Of a stretch of 64,000 nt of DNA, positions 31,348 through 44,559 are shown one piece after another. The notes under the pieces were generated by a model. It saw only the letters and a program-made list of their open reading frames with translations. It made no database searches and was not told the DNA's origin. Position 1 is the first letter of the stretch; every line of letters starts with the position of its first letter. The translations under genes were made by a program, and so were the position numbers. Source of the DNA: Abelmoschus esculentus (taxonomy: Eukaryota > Streptophyta > Magnoliopsida > Malvales > Malvaceae); assembly GCA_035048815.1 (NCBI GenBank), contig JAUCBN010000017.1, positions 17,914,936 through 17,978,935 of the forward strand, given 5' to 3'.

Positions 31348-33537
31348 TAGTTTATTTCTTCCTAGAAGTATTGGTTTTGGCCATGCTGAAAAGAGATGCA
31401 TATTTTGAGGATTCTGATTTTGTATAAATATAAGCAATCTTTTGGCCATGCTCGGATTCTCTAGTATGGCCGATGCCGGAGTCAAGTAGTGGGTTCATAG
31501 TGTCCCGTTGTAGCATTAATTGGTGAAAGTGGCTAATTGTTTGCTTAGAGATGCATTTCTTAAAGATGACTGCTGTTACTTATTGCCTTGCTATCAAGTA
31601 AGTTTGTTGCATAATCTTACTTTGTATTCTGACATTCTATATTAGAATCCATTCCAGTAAGGTCAAGATTAAGATCGGGATGAGTGTGTGTGGAGAACAA
31701 AGCTTGAAGTATCATCAGTCACTTGGATAAGTTAGACCGGAGATTATAAAATTAGCGATTCATAAAAAAATAGATTTAAAAGTTGGTTACGTACGGAAAG
31801 TTTAACACCCGGGACGCTCAAATTTAATATTAAATTATATGTTTTTATGTCGATAAAAATATTAAAATATAAATTGAGTTTAATTAAATATTCTTAATTG
31901 AATATAATTGTTAATTAAATGGGTTTTAATATTTGATAGACTTTGATTCATTTGTCATTTAATTAATACGTGTGATTTTTGAGAACGTAGATTAAATTAA
32001 CATCAAATAAATTAGATTATCGTGTTAATTTATTATTTAAATTAAATAAATTACATTTATGCATCCATGTAAACAATAGATATGCGCTCGTTTAATATTT
32101 TTAAAATGTTCATTTAATTTTTATAAATTTTAAATAGATATATTTACAAATATAATAAAAATATATAATACAACAATAAAAAATCTGTGAATAATAAAAA
32201 AAAGCATAACTCTATTTTTAGATATAAAATAAAATTAATATTAATATTAATTTCATATAAATAGAATAAATACATTTATCTATTCATTTTATCTCCTTAA
32301 CAAATATTCAACTCAACTTAATGAGTTTATAAACAAGTCTTTTATAAAATAATAGTAATAAACTAAACCTAACTTCTTTCCAAACAATATGATATCATCT
32401 TTAGTAAGCGGCAAATTTTATTTTCGTTAAATTCTGACTTTTGTTTATAAAGAAAAATCTATATTAAAAATTTTATTTTTATAAATTTGTATAAAACTCA
32501 TTAACCAATTAAAGAATTAAATATTACTATATGAAGAAAAAAATTGTAATTTCGTCAAACGGTCTTTCTCGGCCTTTCGTTGGTCCGTCTTTCTGAAATT
32601 TCAAATTTCAAAATTCAAAACTCCCAATGCCTAAAGTATAACGGGCAGCACTTCTATTTAGTTAAGAAAAAAGTTACTACTAATTAGTTTTATCTAAAAG
32701 GCTTAAATTAAAATAAATCCTTAGCGTATAGATCCGTTGAACTTTAGTGCCTAATGCCTAAAGTATTTTGTAATTAAAAGGTACATTATTATAATTTTAA
32801 ATATTTGATTGTTAATATGATATTTAAAGATTATTAATCAATCGATATTTAAAATATATGATAATAATATTTTTTTATTCAATTATAGTGGTTATAATAG
32901 TATATGTTTTAAAGTATACTCTCAACCATTAGACATTGATTGTTGTGTTTGAACTCGTAAATTTTAAAAACAATAATCGTTCTTTTAACCGATAAGGTTA
33001 GATGATTTATGCACGAACTTTTACGCACTCTAAACTAACGATCCAATGGCTCTTCATCAAATACTTGAAGCTACAAGAAACCCAGAGAAAAAAAAAACTA
33101 AACTATTTTTATTATAAAATAATATTAAATAAAAGAATTAAATAACAATATTAAAAATAATAATTTATTTTAAATTAAAATTAAATTAATTGAATATATA
33201 AATATAAAAAATTAAATGTGTTATTATAAAATTTTATAACCGCCGCGTTATCTATCTAACGACCGAAGCGCACACGAGCAAAATACAAAACGGTGCGGAG
33301 CATGCACTGCATTATCTTCAGCCCACTCTTGACGTCTGTCCGAACAAAACAATTATACTACTATCAATTATTAAAGTAATACTTTAATACATAATTCTTT
33401 TTAAAAATTTCTATCTGTTTCCGTTCTTTCTCCACCTCTGGCAGTTCATTGCAGCTTGAGAACCCAAGTGCTCGGTTCTTTTCCTCTTTTCCCTTCTATT
33501 TCAACTTGTCTTTTCCTTCTGGGGTTCGCCGTCCAAG
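31348..33537. other. intergenic DNA upstream of the dynamin-related gene
   Basis: AT-rich DNA without a recognised gene. It includes the second copy of the dispersed repeat at 32870-33022. The last 130 bases are pyrimidine-rich and probably form the leader of the dynamin gene. Confidence 0.5.
32870..33022. repeat. dispersed repeat, copy 2
   Basis: Similar in order and content to 25461-25640 (shared CATTAGACATTGAT and AAAACAATAATCGTTCTTT). Divergent and without clear termini. Confidence 0.55.
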
Positions 33538-36500
33538 ATGACCACTATGGAGAGCTTGATCGGCTTGGTTAACAGGATTCAGCGTGCTTGTACCGTGCTC
33601 GGTGATTACGGCGGCGGTGATAACACTTTCTCTTCCCTTTGGGAAGCTCTTCCTTCTGTTGCCGTCGTTGGTGGACAGGTTTGTCTTTCACGTTTTTCAA
33701 ATTTCTTCAATTTCTTTGTAAACAACAAACGTATCCGATTTATTAATACGAGTTAAGTTTCGCTTTTGGATTGAGAACAGAGTTCAGGTAAGTCTTCGGT
33801 GCTCGAGAGCATAGTTGGCCGTGACTTTCTTCCCAGAGGATCGGGTTTGTTGGTTTCCTATTTTCTCTTTTTTAATTATAAATTTTAGTCTCTTAAATTG
33901 GAGTAATAGGGATTTGTAATTTGGTGCAGGAATTGTGACGAGACGGCCTCTGGTGTTGCAGCTTCATAAAACGGACGAAGGGTCGCAGGAGTATGCTGAG
34001 TTTCTTCACCTGCCCAAGAGAAGGTTCACTGATTTTGGTAATCCTTTTTCTTTTTTACTTTGCCTTTGGATACGTTGACTTGCGAATTTGCTGGACTTGC
34101 CTTGTTCTTTTTTTATCTTTCCTTTGTTCCAATTATGGACAATCTAGGAAATTAGAAAACCTTCTTGCCCAAGAGAAGGTTCACTGTCTTTCTTTTTATT
34201 CGTACCTGCTAGCTGCAAATTCTGCTTGTATGGATTATTCATCTTAAGTTAATTTGAAACTGAAGCTTATTTCGCTTTTCCTTTCTTGGTGGCTGGTGTA
34301 GGGGCGGTCCGCCATGAAATTCAGGAGGAAACTGATAGAATTACTGGGAAGACTAAACAGATATCTCCTGTTCCCATCCATCTCAGTATCTACTCTCCGA
34401 ATGGTTTGTCCTCAAATATAAAATAATGTCTACTTTTAAGCAACGGTTAGAATCATTAAGCTAACACCATTTATTCTCTTCCCACAGTTGTCAACTTAAC
34501 CCTCATTGATTTGCCGGGCTTAACAAAAGTTGCCGTTGGTAAGTGTTATTTTTGCATATTCATTGCTTCTCTTCTGTGTTCAATTATTGAATGGGACCAT
34601 TGTTCTTTTTAGAGGGACAGCCAGAAAGTATAGTTCAAGACATCGAAACCATGGTTCGGTCTTATGTTGAGAAGGTAAGCGTCTCGTTCTTTAACTGTGC
34701 TTCCTTAGGAGAAAATAGTATTTTACGGCTTTCCTTTTCCCTCTCTCTTCACTTGTATATAAGTTTCTACTTGAATGAATTCAATCCTTGGACCAATAGC
34801 TATTATTGTTATTATCACAGAAATTGATATATTTTTTTGCTATCTTATATGCTTAAACAGTTTTCTCTTCTGAAACTTCTTATTTCTGCTCTATTGCATT
34901 CTGAATCATCATTATATTTTTTGTAGCCTAATTGTATCATACTAGCTATATCTCCAGCTAATCAAGATATAGCAACTTCTGATGCTATCAAACTGGCCCG
35001 GGAGGTAGACCCCTCTGGTATGTATTAATTATCATTTCACTATAGCTTTAGTATAGATGCAAATCTTTGCAAAGTATATTTTACCCTTTTTTTCATTGAG
35101 AAAATTGTGTCATTTTTATACCAGGTGAACGTACATTTGGGGTGTTAACTAAGCTTGACCTTATGGACAAAGGGACTAATGCTTTGGATGTGAGATTTTG
35201 TTTTCTTTCTCTATCATTTAAAATTGTATATTTACTTTAGCTTAGTGTCTCAATTCTTTTCTTTTCTTTTTTGTTTCTGACTTGGTCTACTAACATGTTT
35301 TATTTCCTTTTCCATTCTTAAGGTTCTTGAAGGAAGATCTTATCGGCTACAGCATCCCTGGGTTGGAATTGTGAACCGTTCACAGGCTGATATAAACAAA
35401 AATGTGGACATGATTTTTGCAAGACGCAAGGAGCGTGAATATTTTGCCACTAGTCCAGACTATGGCCACTTAGCAAGTAAAATGGGTTCAGAATATCTTG
35501 CAAAACTTCTGTCACAGGTTTGATATTGAGTACATTTTACTTTATTGGCTTTTTGCAATCTTAAAGAGAATATTTCTAACAATGTTGCCTTGTCTTCAGC
35601 ATTTAGAATCTGTAATTAGGGCTCGGATACCAAGTATCACTTCTTTGATAAACAAAAGTATTGATGAACTCGAATCTGAGATGGATCATATTGGCAGGCC
35701 TATTGCTCTTGATGCTGGGGTGAGTAGCTGTAGCATATCTTTTCCTACTTCTGTATAAGTTATTTCATGTTCTGTGTATAATTGTGATGTTGTCTATTAG
35801 GCTCAACTATACACTGTATTGGAAGTTTGCCGTGCCTTTGAACGGATATTCAAGGAGCACCTAGATGGAGGGTAAAGCATTTTCATTACTTCTGTTTGTT
35901 TTTACCATTCTCTAACATGGTTATTAGTCGTGATCATAAAAAACATTCATACTTGAGTTAGATTCATGCTCTTCAGATATGGACTAATGCTTTGCTTTTG
36001 AAATCCAAATATCCTTAGTAAAGGTGGGAAACATAATCTAATTCAATTTTCTTCTCATAATTCAACTATGGTTAACCTTAATATATTAGGGTTATCTGCA
36101 CTTCCATTTTCGCCTCAAGCTATAGCAGTGATAATTACGTGGTGTAATAACTCCTTTGGACATTGATAAATTAGGCGACCAGGAGGTGATCGTGTTTATG
36201 GAGTCTTTGACAACCAGCTACCTGCTGCTTTGAGGAAGCTTCCCTTTGACCGCCATCTTTCTCTCCAAAATGTAAAGAGAGTAGTGTCTGAGGCAGATGG
36301 TTATCAACCGCACTTGATAGCACCGGAGCAAGGTTACCGCAGGCTTATTGAAGGAGCATTAAATTACTTCCGCGGCCCAGCTGAAGCTTCTGTGGATGCT
36401 GTAAGTTGTTATCCTTTATTTATTATTTTAATAATCATTCTAGATTTATTTTGAATTCTTCAAGTTGTCTTAGCTATTTTTCTGATTTTGTGACAGTACC

Positions 36501-37263
36501 TTTAGTTGATCTACTTTTCTTTATGTAGGTTCACTTTGTTTTGAAGGAACTTGTGAGGAAATCTATAGCAGAAACTCAGGTTAAAATTTAAGAAAATTAA
36601 TCTTATGTGATTTAAGTTTGTCTGGTGTCCCCTAGCTGATAGATGAATGTTTATTGATGTTTTCTATTCACAGGAACTGAAACGCTTTCCTACACTGCAA
36701 GCTGATATAGCAGCAGCTGCTAACGAGGCCTTGGAGCGGTTTCGTGGTGAAGGTAAGAAGACAGTTCTCCGGTTGGTAGATATGGAATCATCGTATTTAA
36801 CAGTAGAGTTCTTCCGGAAGCTTCCCCTAGAAGTAGAAAAAGGAGGAAATCCTGGAGGAAACCCTCAAGCAACTGCAGCTACGGACCGGTTTGGCGAGAG
36901 CCATTTTCGGAGGATAGGGTCAAATGTTTCCTCCTATATTGGTATGGTGTCGGATACACTTAAGAACTCAATCCCTAAGGCTGTGGTTTACTGTCAAGTT
37001 AGGGAGGCAAAACATTCATTGTTAACCCGGTTTTACACGCAGCTGGGAAAGAAAGAGGTAAGTCCCTAGCACACATTTTAGTCGGTATTAAGGTGACATG
37101 GTTAATGGGGTATTTGCATGTGCATGTGTTTCAGGGGAAGCAGCTGTCCCAAATGTTAGATGAGGATCCGGCATTGATGGAGAGGAGACAACAGAGTGCT
37201 AAACGACTTGAACTATACAAGGCTGCTAGGGACGAGATTGATTCTGTATCATGGACCCGATGA
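33538..37263 (+). CDS. DRP1E: dynamin-related protein 1E/1C type
   Basis: Fifteen exons: 33538-33678, 33781-33844, 33930-34037, 34302-34403, 34488-34538, 34613-34674, 34927-35017, 35125-35189, 35323-35517, 35600-35719, 35801-35871, 36175-36400, 36529-36579, 36674-37057, 37135-37263. Product 619 residues (Arabidopsis DRP1E 624). DRP1 proteins are plant-specific large GTPases acting in clathrin-mediated endocytosis and cell-plate formation. The G1 loop GGQSSGKS is at 45-52, switch region PRGSGIVTRRP follows, DLPG is at 145-148 and TKLD at 215-218. The middle and GED regions are present (CRAFERIFKEHLDGG, GYRRLIEGALNYFRGPAEAS; end LELYKAARDEID). There is no PH or proline-rich domain, as expected for DRP1. 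The N-terminus is closest to DRP1E and the GED part to DRP1C, so the exact paralogue is uncertain. Confidence 0.94.
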
Positions 37264-37502
37264 TATTAACTCAGGATATGAATCTTCCTCGACTCGTGAA
37301 CCGGTGTGATTCTAGTAAGTAATGCCGAATTCGATTGTGTTAGTTGTTTGATAGCATAAGATTTTTTGTTAGATCCCATTTCTAATGTTGTAGTGTTGTG
37401 CCATATGTGTAATGTCCATGACCACATGGGATTGTTGTGTTGTGAATCTTGTGATGTTTATTTATATTATGGCCTACCTCCTCCCTGGCTTTTATTTTTA
37501 TT

Positions 37503-37614
37503 TGGGTAAACTACATGGTAATCAATAATCATGACCAAAATGTAACTTTTTTCAAAACTGGTATCCAAAATCAAACATCCTGAAAACAGAAGGGACCACC
37601 ATGTAGTTTACCCA
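37503..37614. mobile_element. tiny MITE with perfect 17-bp inverted ends
   Basis: TGGGTAAACTACATGGT at the left is an exact reverse complement of ACCATGTAGTTTACCCA at the right; the whole is 112 bp. The terminus resembles GGGTAAATTACACGGATAGTC of the foldback element at 13483-14007. The T-rich flanks hide any target duplication. Confidence 0.7.
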
Positions 37615-38716
37615 TTTTAATAGCAAAACTTCAACAATCTCATTTTGATATGTTTCTCCAGACGGAACACGGCTGCTGTTGCGTTGTTTTCCATCAATTT
37701 AAGTTATTATTATCATTTCCTTTTTGATTATTTCGAAAAATGAAAACTTTATTTATTTTTTGAAAGGTAAAATTTATTTATATGTTTCCTTTAGTGTAAA
37801 GGAAAGGGAAATTTTATTTATATTCCTTTAATAGATTTTGAATTCACAATTTAAATAATATATATTAACTGAAAATTTTAATCATCTATTTTAAAAATCA
37901 TTGACAAAAACATAATTATTGAATTCTTAATTCAATTAGAATAAAAAATAAGAAAAATAATCCCATTTAATAAGAAGATTATTTACCAAAATTTAGAAAA
38001 GAATATCAAAAGAATATTTTTACTTTTATTTCCGGACGCCAATCTTTGTATTGATAATCTTATTCAAATATTTCCCTTCCCCTTCATTTATTATCATAAA
38101 AGTAAAATAATTTAAGATTTATTATTAGATTAAATGATTAAGAGATATATATTGATTTATTTTATGTGTTTGACGTACATTAATAATTTAATTATTTTCA
38201 TTCAATAAGAAAATAAATGATTTTTATTTTATATATATTAAATATTCCGTTAAATATTCAAATCTCTCTTATTGCAGAATTTTATATATTATTAATTAAT
38301 TAATTATTGTCACGAATTTATCTTAACACAATTTATTACATAAAATAACTAAAATTTCAAATTTCAAAATAATGAAATAAGTTTACAGGCTTGATTGAGT
38401 ATTTTACATTTTTTTAATTATTTATATATTATTTATCCTCAAATTCTAAAAATCTAGTATAATTTAAAAGATAATTTAATTGATTAACTGGGGGTTATAC
38501 TCATTAATAGTCTTAACATAACGTGTAATTTTTACGGCACCCAAATTTGCAAGATCTGGATCCAAAGGAAAGCAGGCTCCGTTCAAAAGTATTTAAAACG
38601 CCTTTGAATGGTAAATCCCAAATCAAAGGGAAGAGGCAGAGCAGATGCACCGCCATATTTAATTTCCTCCAAAGCTCCATTCCCTCATTTCTTTTTAATT
38701 AAAATTAACAATTCAG

Positions 38717-39062
38717 GTAATTTTTTTACTTATCTTGCTAATTAATCGTCGGATCTGATTGGATCTGGCATGATCTGATTGCTCTTCTCTTTGTTTTTCC
38801 GTTTTCAATGCCAATCCGACGCCATTTTGATCTGTGTAGTTCAGTTATTTACGAGTTTACCTCATTTTCCATTTCTTCTCCTTTTGTACGTGCGATTCGG
38901 GATTCGAATCCGATTCCAGTGTGCAATTGTGCATGTTTTGTATTCCTGCACTTTGCATCAACTTGCTATACATTAGATCCCTTCTTCGATAACCTCATGT
39001 TTTGATTCAGATCTCTTCTTTGCCTTTCTTATAATTTTCGTTTTCCTTTCTGATTTATGCAG
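38717..39062 (+). other. probable 5' UTR intron of the UMP-CMP kinase gene
   Basis: AATTCAG followed by GTAATTTTTTT at 38717 and TTTATGCAG ending at 39062 make a plausible GT-AG leader intron. It ends 39 bases before the ATG. Confidence 0.5.
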
Positions 39063-39101
39063 GTTTAAAGGTGCTCTAGACCTAAGCTGGTTTGTTCAAT
39101 C

Positions 39102-41146
39102 ATGGGAACAGTTGATGTTGCAAACAAGGTAATGGCGACGTTGGAATTTATTCTGTTATTCAAACATCCTTTATCATGCTTTTGCATTCTTTTTCGATCC
39201 AAATCAGCTTATTATCACATATATATTCAGGATGTCACAGCTATCCTGGCCGACAAAAAGCCGAAAGTTGTTTTTGTTTTGGGTAAGCGCCTTTTTCTTT
39301 TGTATTTTGTCTTTTGGTAGTTTCATATTTACATTTTCATATTGTTGGTAAGCGCTTACAACTGTTGATGATTCTTTTGCCTGTTTTGGTTATTTATCAG
39401 GTGGCCCTGGCAGTGGAAAAGGTACCCAATGTGCAAATATAGTGGAACACTTTCATTACACCCATCTCAGTGCTGGAGATCTCCTCCGAGCAGAAATTAA
39501 GTCTGGTTCTGAAAATGGGTATGACAGTCGTGCCTGAAAAGATTACACGTGAACTGATGTCTTGCTGATTCTAGAGATTCTTTTTTTACCTTTTGCCTTT
39601 ACACGTGATTGAAATCTGGAATCAGCATCAATCTAGAAAAAGGAGATTTTAGACGTATTGCTTTGAACATACCCTGGTTTCTAATGATTGAATATCGTTG
39701 TTATTGGTTGGTGTAGGTTGTGTTCCTATAGAGATATGTTCAATTTCAAACATGGGATATTTTCATTGAACATGATTGCCGTTTTTACGGTCAGCTCTTG
39801 AAATTAGACACACAAAAAAATTATTTTCAGATCTGTGTGTTTTTTCTAATATGGACCTATCTCTTTCGGTCCCGAAATCTGAACTACATGTTTTCTATTC
39901 TGCCTTTGTTGCATACTTATGTTTTGGGGTAGAACTGGGTGCATGCTCTAATCTAGTTCTGTGGATTTTATTCTTAGCCGGTTGTTTGCATTTGGACCTT
40001 TTGCATGCTGATTATTATTTCTTCTGTTGAACCATTTTCCTCATGCCACCTTTCTCTGAATGATCTAATTTAATACATGATCTCTTCTGATCTACAGAAC
40101 CATGATTCAAAACATGATCAAAGAAGGAAAGATTGTTCCTTCCGAGGTCACAATTAAGCTTCTCCAAAAAGCAATGATAGAAAGTGGTAATGACAAGTTT
40201 CTTATTGATGGTTTTCCTCGTAATGAGGAAAACCGTGCAGCATTTGAAGCTGTTGTAAGTCTATGGTTCTTGGTTTCCATATTACTTTAGTTTGCATGTC
40301 CTTGAGCCTCCTTTACCTAGTGGTGGTTCTGCAGACGAAAATTGAGCCTGAATTTGTACTGTTTTTCAATTGCCATGAAGAAGAGATGGAGAGGCGTCTT
40401 CTGAGTAGGAACCAGGTTATTCAACTCTCTCTCACTCTATAGATTTATCCATATGATTTACATTAGAATTTTTTTTCTCTTTTTGTCTTGTGCCGTTCTG
40501 TGTTGTTTAAACTATTGGTCCTTATCCCCATAATGAAGGGAAGAGAAGATGATAACATTGAAACAATAAGGAAACGATTCAAGGTGTTTCTCGAGTCCAG
40601 CCTCCCTGTAATTGAGTACTATAAGGCCAAGGGGAAAGTCCGAGAGGTAATAATCTGTCAAAACCATTTGGTTATGTACTGGATGATTGACATGGTTACC
40701 TGAGTCCTGAGTCTTGCCTCAACTCAAGTGTTGTTGCTTTTACATTTAGATTGATGCTGCAAAGCCAGTTGGAGAGGTGTTTGAGGCAGTTAAAGTCGTC
40801 TTCACCCCAAATGATGAAAAGGTATGGGTTACCCTTCCTCTGCTGGAAAACGAAAGTAAGTGTGGATGTACTGCATTTGAAATATAATAACGCAAAGTCC
40901 GATCCAATCACACATTTTTCTTTGAAGTACCTGTAGGTAGTTGGGTACGTCATTAAATGAATGTACCCAGGATGAGTATTTGAATCTGCCTAACTACATT
41001 AAGCTTGAGAGTTGAGCCATTAACTAGATTTTACTTAATACGCTTTTAAAGCTCCAAAGAAATACGTGATCATCAGTTAACATATATCTTCCTCTGTGAG
41101 TTCAACTCATGACCGATGCACGTTGCCTCTGCAGGTCACTGCCTAG
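39102..41146 (+). CDS. UMK3: UMP-CMP kinase (PYR6/UMK3 type)
   Basis: Eight exons: 39102-39128, 39231-39282, 39401-39518, 40098-40254, 40335-40415, 40539-40646, 40750-40821, 41135-41146; 208 residues, near the 202 of the Arabidopsis enzyme. It phosphorylates UMP and CMP with ATP, in the cytosol or nucleus, for nucleotide synthesis. The P-loop GGPGSGKG is at 27-34, followed by THLSAGDLLRAE (monophosphate site), FLIDGFPRNEENR, and the lid RNQGREDDNIETIRKRF. The last exon codes only Val-Thr-Ala and stop. Reading through the exon 7 donor would give a different longer tail. UMP/CMP versus AMP preference is inferred from DGFPRNEEN and the short lid. Confidence 0.93.
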
Positions 41147-41946
41147 GCGGCTTCACAACTCCACCAGTGATAAATTAGCATATTCATTTGAGGTGACAAA
41201 TTTATCTGTAGATTATACAGTTTTACATTTGTGTTCTTTATTGCCACTTAATATAATTATGATTGGTGCAGGTTATACTTATATATGTCAGTCTGCTGCA
41301 CATTACTGTATTCTAATAATTTGGATTGTTCTTGTATCACATTGTATTTGGTTTATAATTAAATGAGATGATATGATGTTCATTTATATTATTGTTATGG
41401 TATATCTGTTGAGAACAATAAAGCTGAAGGTTTCTAATTGTTGTTTACATGTCTTGTTCTTTGCATAAACTAAGTTGCGTTGCCTGCTTTCTGGTGTTTA
41501 ATTATCCAAAGAGTTGCTAAACACCAATTAAAATATTATCACAAATTGATCATTAACTATTAATTATTACACAAAAATAATAATGTGACCTAGTATATTA
41601 TAAAATATATTAATTTGATCCTTACTAAAAATATATTGACAAATTTCATCAGTTTGGTCCTCCCCTCAAGCTGATGCAAATTATCAACATATCAGAACTT
41701 AAACAAAAAAATTAGAGACAAAGAAGACACGTATGCTTGCTTATAAATGGCGAAATACAATACATGTATCTAATGTCAGTTACAGTTCAGAACATGGGAT
41801 CAAACAGAAAATTCACTAGGAGTTAAAAGATGTTGAGAACAGGGCTGTAAAACATATGAAAACAAGCAAAATGTACTCTCCTAAATTTGTCAACCTCACA
41901 AGCTAACCTAATTGGTTCTCCCCTCAAGCTTTGGAGAAAAATACAT
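41147..41946. other. convergent 3' region of UMP-CMP kinase and MSI1
   Basis: Both genes end toward this AT-rich 800-base spacer. No further gene is recognised. Confidence 0.55.
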
Positions 41947-44158
41947 TTAAGAACCTTTGGCAGACTCGTCTCCCGGTACGTCATCCTCGTCGTGGTAAAT
42001 ATTCTCTGCCATCTGCCATATTTGAAGGATGTTATCCTCAGCTACACTAGCAACAATCCATTCTTCACGTGGGTTCCATGAAAAATCAGATATTTTACTA
42101 GTGTGACCCCCATGAATGAAGAGCAACTCGGGTGGACCATCTTCGGCATCCTCTGGTGTCTGCTCTTCATCAATCCTGCAAAATAAGATCCGAATGACCA
42201 AGAGTGTTATCAATGAGTACGAGGTCACAAACTGTAGTTGCAGCAAAAGAGATTATTAGCTAGGTGATCCAGTTAATCTTCTCGAGCCAAAAGTTAATAT
42301 CAATATAATGTTGCTCAAATCCTCGCTTTTTTTCTCCCTCTTTCCTTAGAAACTTAAAAAGGTTAGATTCACTGAGAAAACAAAACACTAATTAGCAATG
42401 AGTTACTCACCTGCTAAGATCCCAAACCATTAGCCTTCTACCAAGACAACAGGATGCTAAGATCGTTTCGTTCTTTGGATTCCACCCAACTTGGAAAACT
42501 TCTTCCCTGATGCACATCATTACAAAGTTTAATTTCACCACTAGTTATTAAAATATCTTCAAGAGTTCCACAAACAATAATCTTGTCGAAGACAGTGGAA
42601 CCATATGTGCACCACTAAAACTAGCTTGATATGACATTCAAGAATGCTTGACTCAACATTTGAGCATCTAGTTTTAAACATTATAATGATTGCATTATGT
42701 ATGGAAAAAGAGAAATAGGAACATTCAGGAATCCACAAAAGTAATCAGAGTACGCCTGGAGTAGAATTTCTTACTTGTGGCTATCAAAGGTGTGGAGTGC
42801 AGTACTGATCTTGCGAAGATCAAACAACTTAACCGTCTTATCAGTAGAACCCGTTGCCACAACCCACTCATTAAAGGGATTGAAAGCTAAACAATTGACC
42901 TGATATCATGAAAATAACATCAACAACAAAGTGGGACAAACTTCACTTCACTATTTAACTTATCAACTTGCTAGCATTTCTGATCACAGCATATATGAAC
43001 TAAAATTCTACTCTACAGTTCTACTCATCAGAACTTTATGTCTAAATATTTAGCACATAAATTAAAGGCAGAACCAATTGGTACTAAATTAGGAAAGATA
43101 AATGAAACAAAAAATGACTATTTTAGCTCAATCGTTTGTTTTGGTCACTTTCTACCTCTTCATTGAGTGAGTTCCTCCTCTAATAACCAAGTACCATTCA
43201 GCCTAACTAAAATATACAGAAAAGAAAAGGCAAGATCATAATTGTTTATCAGAAAAGCTTGGTCTTTTTCTTCATGCATACAGAAATTACATGCATAGAA
43301 CAAAAAGGAAATGTGAAATTGATAAATAGGCACCTCACTCTGGTGAGCAACTACGGACTGGATTGGCTTGGTGACAGATGGAGTTCGCAGGTCCCAAATA
43401 AGCAAGTATTGGTCATCCCCAACGGACCCAAACAAGTACTCGTGCCTGAGATGCCAAGCAACGTCTTCGACGACACCCTCGTGGACCTTAAAGATCTGCA
43501 TAGCATCAAGAGATCTGTTCTTGGGAGTGGCATTGATGTCCCATAGACAAATCTGAGCATCATCAGAGCCACTGAGCAAATGGCCTTGCTTGAACTTACT
43601 CCAAGATAGCCCATAACCCTCAGTGCTATGTCCCCTAAGTCTCAAATCGGGACTGCAAGAACCATCCAAAGGCGGCTTCGAAGGATGCTTACTGTAATCA
43701 AAAACAAAAACCTCGGCACTGACCGTCTTAGTGGCTATAATGAAAGGATTCTGAGGCATATAACGAGCCCTATTGACCTCCCCCTCGTGATTAATCTGCT
43801 GAATAATCTGGACCTTGCCGCCGGCGCATCCGAAACCGCCAAGGTCAGACCGATCGTGGTCGTATTGGCGAGCATCGTTCTCGGAATCCTGGAGGGGAAG
43901 CTGGACCTGAGCCAACATGAGGTAATTGGGTTCGTTTTCTGAAGTGTGGGTGCCCAATATCATTTTCTGGACGGAGTAATCCTTTCCGGGGGGCTCGTCT
44001 CGGTCGGGGAGCCATTCAACTGTGAGAGAGGGCCACTCGAGGGCGTGTGTAATGACGAGATCGTATAGGAAAGGAGTGTTCTTTTTCCAAATTTTGTACT
44101 CCTCGTTGATCAGCCTCTCCTCGATCTCGCCACGCATCTCCTCCTCGTCTTTCCCCAT
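41947..44158 (-). CDS. MSI1: MSI1, WD40 histone-binding protein
   Basis: Four exons in coding order: 43334-44158, 42775-42899, 42411-42506, 41947-42175; 424 residues, the same as Arabidopsis MSI1. MSI1 is the RbAp46/48-type subunit of CAF-1 and of Polycomb PRC2 complexes, binding histones H3-H4 in the nucleus. The start MGKDEEEMRGEIEERLINEE and the helix region YKIWKKNTPFLYDLVITHAL are nearly invariant. WD repeats follow, with GHSTEGYGLSWS, GSDDAQICLWD, HEGVVEDVAWH, SVGDDQYLLIWDLR, GHTSKISDFSWNP and VAEDNILQIWQM. The C-terminal acidic tail (HDEDDVPGDE) is typical. The first intron begins after AHQSE. Confidence 0.96.
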
Positions 44159-44483
44159 CTCTTAATTCTGGATCGTGTACTTGCAGGTATTAGATTTAGG
44201 GTTTCCCCCTTTCTACTTCTTATCTTCCTTTTCCCAGTTCCCGCCAAAGGGTTAGTTTGGGACCCCCAAACTTGTAGTAAGGTCTTTTAAGAGAGAATGA
44301 ACATGCACTTCCCTAACCCTAGCACCATGGCGGAGCCAGGGGGTAGTTCTAGCAAAAAGGTATTTAAAATCCGGCTAAAAAGAGGTTGACCGATTTATCC
44401 GGTCATTTATGTATATAATTGGTTACGAAATATATACATAATTTTTGTAAAAAATTATAAACAAAAAGGTATATACATAAATT
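44159..44483. other. MSI1 upstream region
   Basis: Leader and promoter-side DNA of MSI1. No clear TATA box is seen. Toward 44400 the sequence grades into degenerate units of the adjacent tandem repeat. Confidence 0.5.
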
Positions 44484-44559
44484 GTTACAAACGTAAGGAT
44501 TTGTTGTGTACATACATAAATCCTTTAAATATTGTAAGAAAAACGGTATGTATAAAAAT

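Larger units (their letters stand above)
37264..39101. other. intergenic DNA and UMP-CMP kinase leader
   Basis: Dynamin 3' region, a small inverted-repeat element at 37503-37614, then very AT-rich DNA to about 38560. From about 38640 the leader of the kinase gene begins. Confidence 0.55.
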
